64,000 bases of DNA, taken from positions 26,943,901-27,007,900 of the forward strand of contig OZ038527.1 in NCBI GenBank assembly GCA_964036665.1, read 5' to 3'. The translations under genes and the position numbers were made by a program. The notes beneath the pieces are model-generated. The model made no database searches. It had not been told where the DNA came from and saw only the letters and a list, made by a program, of their open reading frames with translations. Positions 1-10,650 of the stretch are shown in pieces; position 1 is the first letter of the stretch, and each line of letters opens with the position of its first letter. Source of the stretch: Gordius sp. MW1. Taxonomy: Eukaryota > Nematomorpha > Gordioida > Gordea > Gordiidae.

Positions 1-2444
1 GGGAAATTCCCACCTGCTAGCCCTCTTATTCCACCTCTTGCCTCCATAATAGAGGATGCTCCTCATAATGCCCCTTGCTCGTCCAACTCAGATACTCAAT
101 CCTTAGACAGCCCCATTATTACCACTTCTTTGGACTATTCTTGGAGTGATTCTTTTTTAGCCTTAACCTTCCCCAATACTATTTCAAGAATCCCTAGGGG
201 AGCTCGCCCGGCTTCTCAACAGTTTTTAATCAACCTTATAACTTCCATAACAAACTCTCCCTCAAATCTTACTAACTGGGATAAACTTTTCAGGCTTACC
301 TTTCACACCTTATATGTAAGAGGACCCAACGCTGAAAATCTGTCCAAACATATTAAAGACTCCTTTTTAAATTTCAATATTGATAATATTTTTAAAAATA
401 CCCCCCAGCACAAACAATCCCCAAACTCCTCCACTGCCAAGCAAACTGCTAAACTAATTTCTAAAAAAATTGATAACTTTAACCCCAAAAGTGCTCTAAG
501 AATATTTTATGACAATGACTCAATTGCTCCTTACTCCCTTGATTCATACCAACAACTCAAATCTAAACATCCCCCATCCTCATCGGCAAATCGACTCCCT
601 ACCTCAGCCTCTCCCATAAAACTAGACTCATCCGACATTCGGGAAGCCATCAATTTCTTTCCCATCGACTCTGCAGCAGGCCTTGATGGTTTCCGCCCTG
701 TTTATTTACAAGACCTGATTAACCTCCAAAATGTGAGCGCTGCAATTTTACTCAACTCTATAACGTCCCTATGCAATTTAATTGTCAACGGTAATATTCC
801 TACCGAAATAATCCCTATATTGTTCGGCGCTAAACTCATCGCTATCAAAAAACCTGATAATTCGGTGAGACCCATTGCTATTGGCAGTGTTTTTCGACGT
901 ATAATATCAAAACTCATTTGTAAGACAATCAAATCCAGTTTAAGCGACAAGTTAATTCCTCATCAATTAGGATTTGGGGTTAAAGGCGGCTGTGAGGCTG
1001 CCAGTCACGCTGCGCGGATAAGTCTAAAACAAATTTCCTCCAATCACTGCATGGTTGAACTGGACTTTGCCAATGCTTTTGATAATATTCGCCGAGAAAC
1101 GATACGCCCTTCGGGCGTAACTGGGGGCTTCGCCCCCAGACCCCCTTGGGGCTTCGCCCCCAAACCCCCTGCTGCCCCCAGTCTCCCGTTGGGGGCTACG
1201 CCCCCAAACCCCCATCTCCTGGGTGCTCCGCCCCCAGACCCCCGGAGAAGGGGGAGAAGGGAAGGGGGGGGGGGGGAAGAGGGGACGACTCATCTATTCT
1301 ACGTATAAATGTAGCTTATTTGCTATGCAATTTATGGGCGAGAAAGGTGGGAAGGGGCGAGAATGCCTATAGGGGGGTATTAAATGCAAAAGAATTGGAC
1401 TGACGGGCATAGGGTAATTATCAATGTTAGCCAAAAAAAACGTAAAATTTTATTATGATTTACAATTTGACGAAGCGGGAAAATATAAATGAGTTAAGTG
1501 TATAAATGTCGGCTGGATAAAGTATATAAATATCATCTTTATTATTTTTTAATAAATGAAATTAGGTTAAACATCATTCTAAAATTAATTTTAATCTTGC
1601 ACAACTTGTTGATTTCTAAGATTAGATAAATAGACTTTCACATACTAAAACATTCTGGGCATAATTTATTCCATAACCGGAAAACGTTAAATTTTTAATT
1701 AAAATTTCAATTTGCAATAACAATTTCTATCGTACGTATATAAATTAAATAATAGTTATTGTATTAAATTTTTCGTGGCTGCCTTCCACATTTGATTTTC
1801 TAATGTATCTAAAAAATAATATAACATAAAAATGTTACATTTATATGGTCACAAAACGCAATTCTACATAGCAAGTTTAAAATAATAAAAAAAGTCAATA
1901 TAAAACACACAAATTTTTGGTTGCCCCAGTATAGGTATGTTGAATTTTAGCTTTTTGGGGTCGGAACATAACCACACATAAGGTGAAGCGCTAACGCCTT
2001 CGTGTTTCTTTGTAATTAATAATATTCTCTTTAATTTATAACAATTTGATTTAAGATTTATATAGAGTATAAAAAAGTGGCGAATTTAATACTTAGATTT
2101 CCAACGCGCACATTTAAATTAAAGGATTAGAAAAAAAAAGTATCAGCAGTTTAAAGCATTTAACGACTAGATTATATAAAAGTTTTCCTTCTTTTAATCA
2201 AGTTAAATCCTAGTCCTATTAATGATTTGACGAATGCATAGAACTACCATACTATTTCTAGACCCTATTATATTAATTTCTATCTTTCAATTAACCGGCC
2301 TCGAGTTATTGTGCGAGATTTAGAAAGAACGATTCCATCAGAAAGTTATTATTATTTATTGAGCTTCAACGTTCATACTATAGCATATGTGGGTATTGGT
2401 GAAAAAGTGGTTTTAATAAATTAGTATTTTATTTTAAATACTTA

Positions 2445-2680
2445 TTCCGTTAAAACTAAACGCTCACACTACCCCCCCCCCTTCCCTCCGTTAAAACTAA
2501 ACGCATATAATAATCAATAATAATAAAAAGGGGTTGAGGGATGATCTCCTCCACTCCCGCCCAAAACTAAACGCTCACACTACCCCCCCCTTCCCTCCGT
2601 TAAAACTAAACGCATATAATAATCAATAATAATAAAAAGGGGTTGAGGGATGATCTCCTCCACTCCCGCCCCCTAATAAT
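2445..2680. repeat. Two tandem copies of a ~127-bp block
   Basis: The block contains AAAACTAAACGCTCACACTA, a C-run, CCTCCGTTAAAACTAAACGC, an AATAATCAATAATAATAAAA stretch and GGGATGATCTCCTCCACTCC. It occurs twice head-to-tail with few differences. It lies within composite repeat copy 1 and is absent from the other copies seen here. Confidence 0.75.
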
Positions 2681-3154
2681 ACCAACTCAGCGCTGGAAGG
2701 ATAAGAGGGTAGGATAGGGCATCTTTATTTTATTTTTATATGAAATTAGGTTAAACATTTTAGGTTAGGAGGGTTGTCTCTTTTTTTGGCAGCAGACTCA
2801 CTAATTTACCACACAATCTGTAGCGTAGTAAATCATGGAGTTAACTAATTGTTATAAATTCTATAGCTATAAAAATATAGGGGGGTATTAAATGCCTAAT
2901 GATTAATTAATTATTTATACAAATTTTCCATTATAGGCAAAATGTAATAAAGGCAAAATGTAATATAGGCAAGGGTTAGGGTTAGATTTAGTGTTTGCAT
3001 CTAGTTTCGTATTACATTAGTTTTTATGGCCTTTAGTGATTATGGGTCTAACAAACATTATATTTATAAAACAACACAATGTTAAGAATTTGCAGAATTG
3101 TTGGGAGAAATTTTTTGTTGAATTTGAACAATTTTTAATTAAAAAAATCAAAAA

Positions 3155-3835
3155 TTTGGCCAATGGTCACTTTTTCTCTATTGGTCAGTACCAACAGATA
3201 CTCTATAAGTCAATGATAGCAAAAACGGAAAAAAATTTTTTGATGCTCACTTTGGCCAATGGTCATTTTTTTCCATTGGTCAGCAGCCAGCACACGGTAA
3301 AAGTGGATATAAATTCATAAGAGTAAAAAAACGAAAAAAAAATTTTCGAATCACATTTTGGCCAATGGTCATTTTTTTCCATTGGTCAGCAGCCAGGACA
3401 CGGTAAAAGTGGATATAAATTTATAATAGTCAAAAAAAAACGAAAAAAAAGTTTTCGAATCACATTTTGGCTAATGGTCATTTTATTCCATTGGTCAGCA
3501 GCCAGCGGACGGCCAAAAAGTCATAATAGCAATGGTAAGAACAGGAACAATCATAATAGTAAAAAAAAACGAAAAAATAAACTCGGATTCACATTTTGGC
3601 CAATGGTCATTTTTTCAATCGGTCAGGAGCCAGCGGACGGCCAAAAAGTCATAATAGCAATGGTAGTAACAGGAACAATCATAATAGTCAAAAAAAAAGA
3701 AAAAAAAACTTGGATTCACATTTTGGCCAAATGGTCATTTTTTTCATTGGTCAGTACCCAGCGGACGACCAAAAAGTCAAAATAGCAATGGTAGTAACAA
3801 GAACAATAATAATAGTCAAAAAAAACCCGGGATTC
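3155..3835 (+). repeat. Minisatellite of ~115-125-bp units with CCAATGG/CCATTGG palindromes
   Basis: Each unit has GGCCAATGGTCATTTTTTCC, then ATTGGTCAGCAGCCAGCGGA, CGGCCAAAAAGTCATAATAG, a variable AC/GT piece and an A-rich spacer with CGAAAAAAAA. CCAATGG and CCATTGG can pair across a ~10-nt T-rich loop. The array ends at CCCGGGATTCGAACCC (3826-3841), a tRNA T-arm-like motif. Open frames through it are repeat artefacts. Confidence 0.8.
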
Positions 3836-5820
3836 GAACCCAAAAACTAGTTAAATTAACAAAAATTAAAAGTAAACAAAACAAGACACCGAATGCAAAC
3901 CGAATGCAAAACAAGACACCGAATGCAAGACACCGAATAGGTGGACAAAAAAAATGGAAAGTGAGCCCATAAATTGCATAGCAATTAATAATAAATACCT
4001 TCATTGATGAGTTTCCAAAGTTTTCAAATTACATCAGTTTAAGTTAGGGTTGTATATCAAAACTAAAGTTTGGGGACTTTTTAATTGATTCGGCAGAAGG
4101 TATTCAACAGGGAGACCCCCTAGGTCCACCTCTGTTTTGTCTTGGGATCAAAAATTTAACTGAATCCCTCTCAAACCAATGCTCATTATCATTAAACGTC
4201 TGGTACCTGGACGATGCTACCTTATGCGGCCCTCCTGAAGAAATTTCCAAGGCCATTCTTTTAATCCAACATTATGAAACCTCCCTAAACTTGAGATTGA
4301 ATATCTCTAAATGCGAGATATATCAGTGCCCGGATACCAACAAATTTCCCATTTTTAAGCCCTTTTTAAAAGTTGAATTGATGAGTTTTACTCATCTAGG
4401 CTCTCCAATAGGTGGGCAAATCGCCTTAAAAGAATTTTTACATAGCCACTTATCAACTCTTACATTGAAGATGGATATTCTTAATACCCTCCCCAAACCC
4501 CACGCATTTTATATCATTAAAAACTATTTCAACATCTCAAAAATTCAACACTGCTTCCGGTCCTCTTCAGCCTTTTTATTGCCCGAGATTTTAAAAAGCT
4601 ACGATAGCTTCATGAAGAATACTTTAGAAGCAATTCTTAATATCAAATTCAGCACTTCCTCGTGGCTCCAAGCCTCTTTACCTACTAAAGCTGGCGGCTT
4701 GGGCATACGCCCAGCTACCTCAATTTCGTTAGCTGCGTTTATCTCTTCTTATAAATCTGCCCAAGGATTGATCGACCGTTTAATCACAACAAATGAGGAT
4801 CCGTCGTTTGTAGAAGCCCTAGACGTCTGGTCAGCCAACGTCAACCCAGGGACCCCCTTCCCCATAACCTCTAGACAAAAGGATTGGGATGCTGGCCTCG
4901 TATCGCGCTCCGTTGATTACCTCTTATCGAGTTGCGACGCCCGCCAGCACTTCAACCCTAAATCTTTAGTTTTTGACGGATCGGGTCACGAGTGGCTTGA
5001 AGCTTATCCTAGCTCACTTTCTGGATTGATGTTGGAGGACCCAGAGCTAGCATACGCCATCGCCCTCAGACTAGGAATTCCCTATTCAAAGGAATATTCC
5101 TGCCGCAACTGCTCCTAGAGCATAGACATTTATGCAAGGCATCCCCTACATTGCCTTTACAATAAATTTAAATACATAAGGCACGAAAAGGTGAATAGCC
5201 TTATCCAAGCCGCTTTAAAAAAAGCCAACATTCCCTCCGTTTTAGAGCCGTCAGACCCTTCGTTGGAGGGAAGGATGCGACCAGACGGCTCTACCCTTAT
5301 CCCTTGGCAAAATGGTCTACCCCTTAAATGGGATTTCACCTGCATAGACATTTTCGCCCCCTCTAACCAAAACTACAACGCTCTGACTCTCGCCGAACAC
5401 CGCAAAACGGTTAAATACCAGGCCCTCCTACCATCTAATATCTTTACCCCTATTGTTGCCTCGTGTTCTGGGACTTTTGGTCCGGCCGCCATTAAGCTTT
5501 TTAAAGAAATCAGCCGTCGCTGCCCGCCCTCTAAATATTCCACTAATTTTTTACTTAAACAAAAAATTGGTATTTTTATAGCTAAGTACAATTTTAAATC
5601 CCTGGCCGACAGTTGGCCACTTTTACAAGATGACACATGCGACAATTTTGAATCATAATATTTTTATTTTGTTTTACATCCGCTATATTTTCGAATTTTG
5701 ACACTTCGTTTTTATAATGTTCTTACGTTCAAATTAACAATATATACATTAAAAAAAAAAAAATCAACACACTTAAGTTTTATTTAAAATAAGTTTAAGC
5801 CATCACTGCATATATAAACT

Positions 5821-6346
5821 TGTTGCGTGCAGTGCACGCGCAACCACAGTCTCGCAAGTGCAGGCGTAACTCAGGCGCAATCTATGATACACATTCACTA
5901 ATTATGCGCGCTGGCAAGGCAGTATGTATTACCACATACTCACAGAAAAACCCCCCTCATCATCTCTCATCCATCGACGCAGCAAGACCAGCTGTGCCCC
6001 CCTAATCTTATTTCGCTTATTTATTAATGTATACGCATCTTGTAATATGCGCCTCTCTTCCCCCTATTGATCGATACGCGATATATTCTGTTGTTCACAA
6101 CACACATATTTAGATCGAACTTTTCTTTGTTCGCTTTTTAATAATATATTAATCTTTCTCGTTCGCTACTTCGCGCGGTTACTTACTTGAGCACTAATTA
6201 TAATTGAAATAATGGATAAATTCGGATATAATAGATTAATCCTATAAAGGTAAGAAACAAATATAAAATAGCATTTAACTGTTAACTCTAAAATAACTAT
6301 GGTCTAATTCGAATATTAAGCAAAAAATTTAATTATCTTTTCAATA
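5821..6346 (+). repeat. 5' LTR
   Basis: 526 bp, starting TGTTGCGTGCAGTGCACGCG and ending CTTTTCAATA; direct repeat of 7792-8316 with a handful of substitutions. A short open frame within it (5820-6005) is duplicated in the other LTR and is not a gene. Confidence 0.85.
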
Positions 6347-7791
6347 ATGGTGTCAGAAGAAATGGATACATTTGAATTTAATAAGCTTTAAATATGAAAA
6401 GATAATGTTTAGTGTGTTTATCTATTTTATTTTTGGTTGGTGTAATGTTAATCTAGAAAGATTAGTAGTAAAATATAAAAAATGCAACGATTTGGATTGC
6501 TATTTTAACATTCATTTTTGGGTATTAAGAAGGGTGTAGCAATATTTTTAATTTGTAAATACGATGAGTATGGCAGTATTTTGAAATTTTATAAATTAGT
6601 GCTTAAGTCGCAATAGAATCGCGCGAAGGTAAACATTTTTCATAATGCATGTTTGATTCCTTCAAATTTTTCGCTTTTTGTTTTTTTTCGCATGGATTTT
6701 TTTTGAATCGCTATCCGTCATTGTCTTTGATCGATCAACTGGTATCGAACGGTGCGATGACGCGTTGGTATTTAACGTTATGCATGTACGGGGCAGTGTG
6801 GTCCAAAAGGTGCTGATGAAGAATCTCAGTGCTTAGGGACGGTAGGGCTAAGCCCGTATGAATTCTGCCGGTACAGAGCAATACGTGTACGACGAGGTTT
6901 CGGATATTAATGTATTTTTGCATGAGCGCACGTGTATCCCAGAAGCGAATTGATTAGTTTTTCGACGTGAATCGTCGGTACATCTACGTATGTGACACCC
7001 ACGGGTGTGGCGCTTTGGCGCATTCTATTAATTCGGAGGCTTAATGCCTGTTATGACCTGTTTTATGCCGTATCACCTTTATATTAGGTTGATGAGGTCG
7101 GGTTTTCTGGGTGGGCAAATTGCCCCTGCGCATGATTGATTTATTCGTTGTAGTTTGTTTCCTCGCATGTACGAAGGGAGTTAATACCATCGTTGTCAGT
7201 TCCAAGATTACCGTTGTGGAGTGCATAGCTCTCAGGTGATTATGGTAGGCGGTGTTGCATTTATGCGAGATACGCTTGATGATAGTTTTTTATATTTAGT
7301 GATATCGCTGGTGCCTATGTCGGCGCCGATAGCTGACATGTGGTATAGCGACGTCACCAACAATTTAACGGAGATATCGTACGCTTTGTGTCGAGAGGCT
7401 AGCAGCTCTTATTGAGAAGCGGCCTAGACGACTTAGAGTGGCGAAGTTGTTTCTGTCTCGCTTTATGGGGGAAAATCAAAAAGAAATTACTTTGGGTTAT
7501 GTTTAACGAAAACAATTGGGTGAAGTATCCTATCCCAAACCCAACAACGCCCTGATACATTGACAAAACCCTCTCCCCCTAGCAAGCTTGAAGGGTATGG
7601 TGCGTTTGCGTTTCAACTTTATGGTCAACGACAAAATCGAATCGAAAAGACCGAACCAGAACGATCCTGGAAACGTTCAAGGCAAATCGATATGTACACT
7701 TTGACAAGGAACAACGGGCAACAACTCAAATCCGATGACCGTGTCTAGAAGTCAACAATCAGGTCGGAGGAAGTTATCTTGAAGTGTATGG

Positions 7792-8316
7792 TGTTGCGTG
7801 CAGCGCATGCGCAACCACAGTCTCGAAAGTGCAGGCGTAACTCAGGCGCAATCTATGATACACATTCACTAATTATGCGCGCTGGCAAGGCAGTATGTAT
7901 TACCACATACTCACACAAAAACCCCCCTCATCATCTCTCATCCATCGACGCAGCAAGACCAGCTGTGCCCCCCTAATCTTATTTCGCTTATTTATTAATG
8001 TATACGCATCTTGTGGTATGCGCCTATCTTCCCCCTATTGATCGATACGCGATATATTCTGTTGTTCACAACACACATATTTAGATCGAACTTTTCTTTG
8101 TTCGCTTTTTAATAATATATTAATCTTTCTCGTTCGCTACTTCGCGCGGTTACTTACTTGAGCACTAATTATAATTGAAATAAAGGATAAATTCGGATAT
8201 AATAGATTAATCCTATAAAGGTAAGAAACAAATATAAAATAGCATTTAACTGTTAACTCTAAAATAACTATGGTCTAATTCGAATATTAACTAAAAATTT
8301 AATTATCTTTTCAATA
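7792..8316 (+). repeat. 3' LTR
   Basis: 525 bp, near-identical to the 5' LTR, followed directly by the target duplication AAACT. Preceded by a modest purine-rich stretch (CGGAGGAAG, about 7766-7774) that might act as a polypurine tract. Confidence 0.85.
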
Positions 8317-8360
8317 AAACTGTAGAGGTACCTTAAGTTGTTTAAGCCTTTCCTTTGATT

Positions 8361-10625
8361 TTAGGTATATGTGGAAGAGGGTTCTATAGTATCGTTATCT
8401 GACTTATCGACGGAACTTGCCACATTCAACTCCTTAACGTCCGCGTTTCGAGTCGAAAAAATATTGCCGGGTTCATGCTGTAAGTCCGTTAATCGTAGCG
8501 TCAAATGATCTTGAGCGTCGTAAAAGTCGAGCGTTTCGGCTAAAGCCTTTTCCAAAGCTCGCCGCCTTTCAGCCCCTCGAGCAACCACTTTTTCCCAGCG
8601 ACGTTGCGCTTGGATCAACTGATTTTTTATCACTATGGCATCTTGCTTTTGACAAAAATATTTCAAGTGCGTCCCACACTTCTCTAGTCGTATGCCGTGT
8701 TCGCTCTTGTAAGCCTCGGTTAAATCTACGAAGGAATTGGCGTGTTCTTGGACGCGCAGTTTGATCACTTCCAACCTGCAAGGCAAATTTTGGTCGCTAT
8801 CTCGATTGAGTACCGCCTCCAGCTCTCCCAATTTACGGGCACATAACTCGAAGCATTCCTGAAACTCTTTGGCCTGCTTATGAGCAATTTCCAATTTCGT
8901 CTACGTCGATAAAAATCCAAAGAAGGGTAATAGTTTAAATTTAAATAGTATAATATTTGTTCCCGATTAAGATGGAAGAAACTATCAAATCAAACTCCAC
9001 AAAGAAGAAGAGGCATTTGACATTAATAAACAAAGTTATAATAATCGTCGATAATGCTATGATACAACAAATTTTTTTTTCAATAATTATTATCTTTTAA
9101 AGATTTATGATATGTTCTGTGTACAGATATTGGACGAAATTTACTTAAAAGGAGTAATTAAACTCAGTGAAATCTCACCTTTGCTCGAACGCGAATGTTT
9201 TCCCACTTATGCCTCAGTATGTCCAATTGTCGGTCCAAGGGGCCATCTTCTACACCATCCTTCTCCCTTTCCCGCTCCCCTCGCGCCAAGAGTTCTTCGA
9301 TAACGGGTTTTCCACTTTCCAGCTCGCTGTGCACCAGTTCGAATTGATCCATTTGTTCGCGAGTAGTTTCGGGTAAACCAGCCAAGGGCTTGGCCGTCAA
9401 CAGGTGTTGAGAATCGATTTCGTTGAGCCAGGCCGTGGCGTCTTGCAATTCCGAAACGAATGAACGAGCCCGCTTCAGCTCGTTCTCCAAACGCTGAGTG
9501 TGGGCATCCACCGCGCCTTCGGATTAGAGATGACAAACGGTTTTAGACATTTGGTAAGAGGTTAATAATATATCACTTTGGGTCAAAATATATAATGGCC
9601 AAAATATATAAACCAATCAGAACCTTTAAAAATATAGCCAGTTAACGTGTATTTACACCGTCTCAAATAGTTCCCAAAATGACTAATATTTTTGGTCCAA
9701 TATATTAAAAATATGATTATTAAATCCTTAAATTCTGATGTTTGCAAAATGTAATATTGGCAAAATGTAATATAGGCAAGGGTTAGGGTTAGATTTAGTT
9801 TGGGAAATATATTGGTTATTATGTCCATTATATATTATGGGTCCAAATCTAATATATTCTAAAAAGGCTATTCGAGGGGTCAGGTTTTTTTGTTTTATAC
9901 GTTGTTTTATACGTTTTGGCACTTAATAAAGACGTCATATACGTCATACGTGAGACGTCATACGGGATACTGTAAAATGCGGCAATCAGTTAATAAAATT
10001 GGCACTTAATAAATACGTCATATGACGTCTTACAGGATACTGTAAAATGCGGCAATCATTTAATAAAATGTCAATCATACGTATGACGTCATACAGCGAT
10101 ACTGCAAATGCAAAAATAAATGGCAAAACAACGTTTGCTGGGTTCTTCTAGTATATTCTAAAAAGGCTATAATTTTTCTACAAGTAATTTTGCCTGCAAC
10201 TATGACTCAATAAGTCCATTAGAAATTTTTAAAAATGATTTCTAGGCCTAAGTTAGTATAATATGGCCTTTAACGATCCAGGCACTTATTCACACAGGGC
10301 CCACTTAAGTATGTAGAAAATTTGTGGTTAAAATGCTAACAACATCCAACCCTAAGCATGTCTCTAACGAATTACACTGAATCATTAGGCAGAACAGACG
10401 TTTAGAGGGGGATAAAAAAAGTCGCATTAGTTTTATTAGCTGCCCTGCTCACCTAAAAGTGTTCTCCAGCGTTCGTTAATATTGGCCACGGCACCCGCCA
10501 GCTCGTCGGTTTCGGTGTTAGAGGCTAGCAGAGAAACTGAGGAAACAGCCATGGAAGCGGTTTGCAGGGGCGATACGGCGTGATTGAGGGAATCCACGGT
10601 AGATTTTCGCGAAGCAATCTCGTTT
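8361..10625 (-). CDS. Spectrin-repeat protein fragment, spectraplakin-like (three 3' exons)
   Basis: Exons 10625-10453, 9516-9179 and 8900-8361 join in phase (2-in/1-out, 1-in/0-out, 0-in to stop) and encode about 350 residues of amphipathic helix. Typical spectrin-repeat signatures are visible: NINERWRTLL at the end of the first exon; HTQRLENELKRA, then WLNEID and LRHKWENI in the second; AHKQAKEFQE, then QRRWEKVVARGAERRRALE in the third. WEKVVARGAERRRAL resembles repeats of the MACF1/dystonin/short stop rod, which links actin and microtubules; this assignment is inference. After the last repeat come about 35 non-repeat residues ending EPSSTYT and a TAA. A 3' end here would be far short of the GAS2 and microtubule-binding ends of spectraplakins, so this may be a short isoform, a gene fragment, or an exon whose true donor I missed. 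It lies downstream of RPN1 on the same strand. The first acceptor is 25 bp from a composite-repeat insertion. Confidence 0.65.
9517..10452. other. Intron of the spectrin-repeat fragment, filled with repeats
   Basis: Contains a module (about 9590-9790) that recurs inverted at about 33000-33070 beside composite repeat copy 3, the Helitron-like segment, and about 280 bp (10171-10452) in which I see nothing. Confidence 0.6.
9853..10170 (+). mobile_element. Helitron-like 3' end with flanking 19-bp direct repeats
   Basis: The segment ends TGGCAAAACAACGTTTGC...CTAG (CTAG at 10148-10151) followed by T. The stem GGCAAA/TTTGC(C) and CTAG match the two Helitron-like elements at 48212 and 50532. Inside are about three ~80-bp repeats with ACGTCATA and GATACTGTAAAATGCGGCAA. 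TATATTCTAAAAAGGCTAT occurs at 9853-9871 and again at 10152-10170, unusual for Helitrons, which do not duplicate targets. It lies in an intron of the spectrin-repeat fragment. Confidence 0.5.
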
Positions 10626-10650
10626 CTTAACATCTTGTGTCTGTTTTATT

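Larger units (their letters stand above)
1105..3987. repeat. Composite repeat copy 1 (hairpin ends, minisatellite core), inserted in LINE 1
   Basis: Comparison with the LINE copy at 25117-27706 places the insertion exactly: the target reads GATAATAAATACC and ATA appears at both edges (1102-1104, 3988-3990). The left edge is the hairpin CGCCCTTCGGGCG, followed by GC-rich GGGGGCTTCGCCCCC palindromes to about 1260. GCTATGCAATTTATGGGC at about 1322 recurs inverted at about 3963 near the right edge, itself hairpin-forming (ATTGCATAGCAAT). Between lie a duplicated ~127-bp block (2450-2675), a conserved 5' module (about 2880-3170) and 5-6 tandem units (3160-3830). No transposase is visible. Confidence 0.7.
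1..5763 (+). mobile_element. RLE-type LINE copy 1, split by a composite repeat
   Basis: Reading frame is open from base 1 to 1104 and resumes at 3988 after a 2.9-kb insertion, then runs to 5658 and a short A-rich tail near 5750-5763. Reverse-transcriptase motifs include LDFANAFDNIRRE before the break and GIQQGDPLGP then WYLDDATL after it. Downstream are a thumb region, a CxxC...HxxxC knuckle (CRNC...ARHPLHC) and RPDGSTLIPW followed by TCIDIFAPSN. That layout is the C-terminal restriction-like endonuclease of R2/R4/NeSL-group non-LTR elements. A TAG at 5116-5118 breaks the knuckle. The 5' end lies outside the window. The residues read after about codon 325 of the first half belong to the inserted repeat. 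Confidence 0.85.
5821..8316 (+). mobile_element. Non-autonomous LTR retrotransposon (526/525-bp LTRs, tRNA-Leu-type PBS)
   Basis: LTRs at 5821-6346 and 7792-8316 are nearly identical; both start TGTTGCGTGCAG and end TTTTCAATA. A 5-bp target duplication AAACT flanks the element (5816-5820, 8317-8321). One base after the left LTR is TGGTGTCAGAAG (6348-6359), complementary to the 3' end of animal tRNA-Leu (CTTCTGACACCA), the primer site used by some Ty3/gypsy-type elements. The 1.44-kb internal part has no recognizable gag or pol, so the element must have moved in trans. High LTR identity implies recent insertion. It lies 40 bp beyond the stop codon of the spectrin-repeat fragment, in opposite orientation. 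Confidence 0.85.

Noticed and set aside
1105-1403. Proline/glycine-rich frames (GGFAPRPPWG type)
   Set aside because: Translation of GC-rich palindromes in the inserted composite repeat; the real RT frame stops being LINE-derived at 1104.
2980-2998. Telomere-like GGGTTAGGGTTAG
   Set aside because: Only two units, always within the same repeat module (also near 9780, 11760, 32970), so not an interstitial telomere.
5820-6005. 61-codon open frame duplicated at 7779-7976
   Set aside because: It lies inside the LTR pair and is repeated only because the LTR is repeated.
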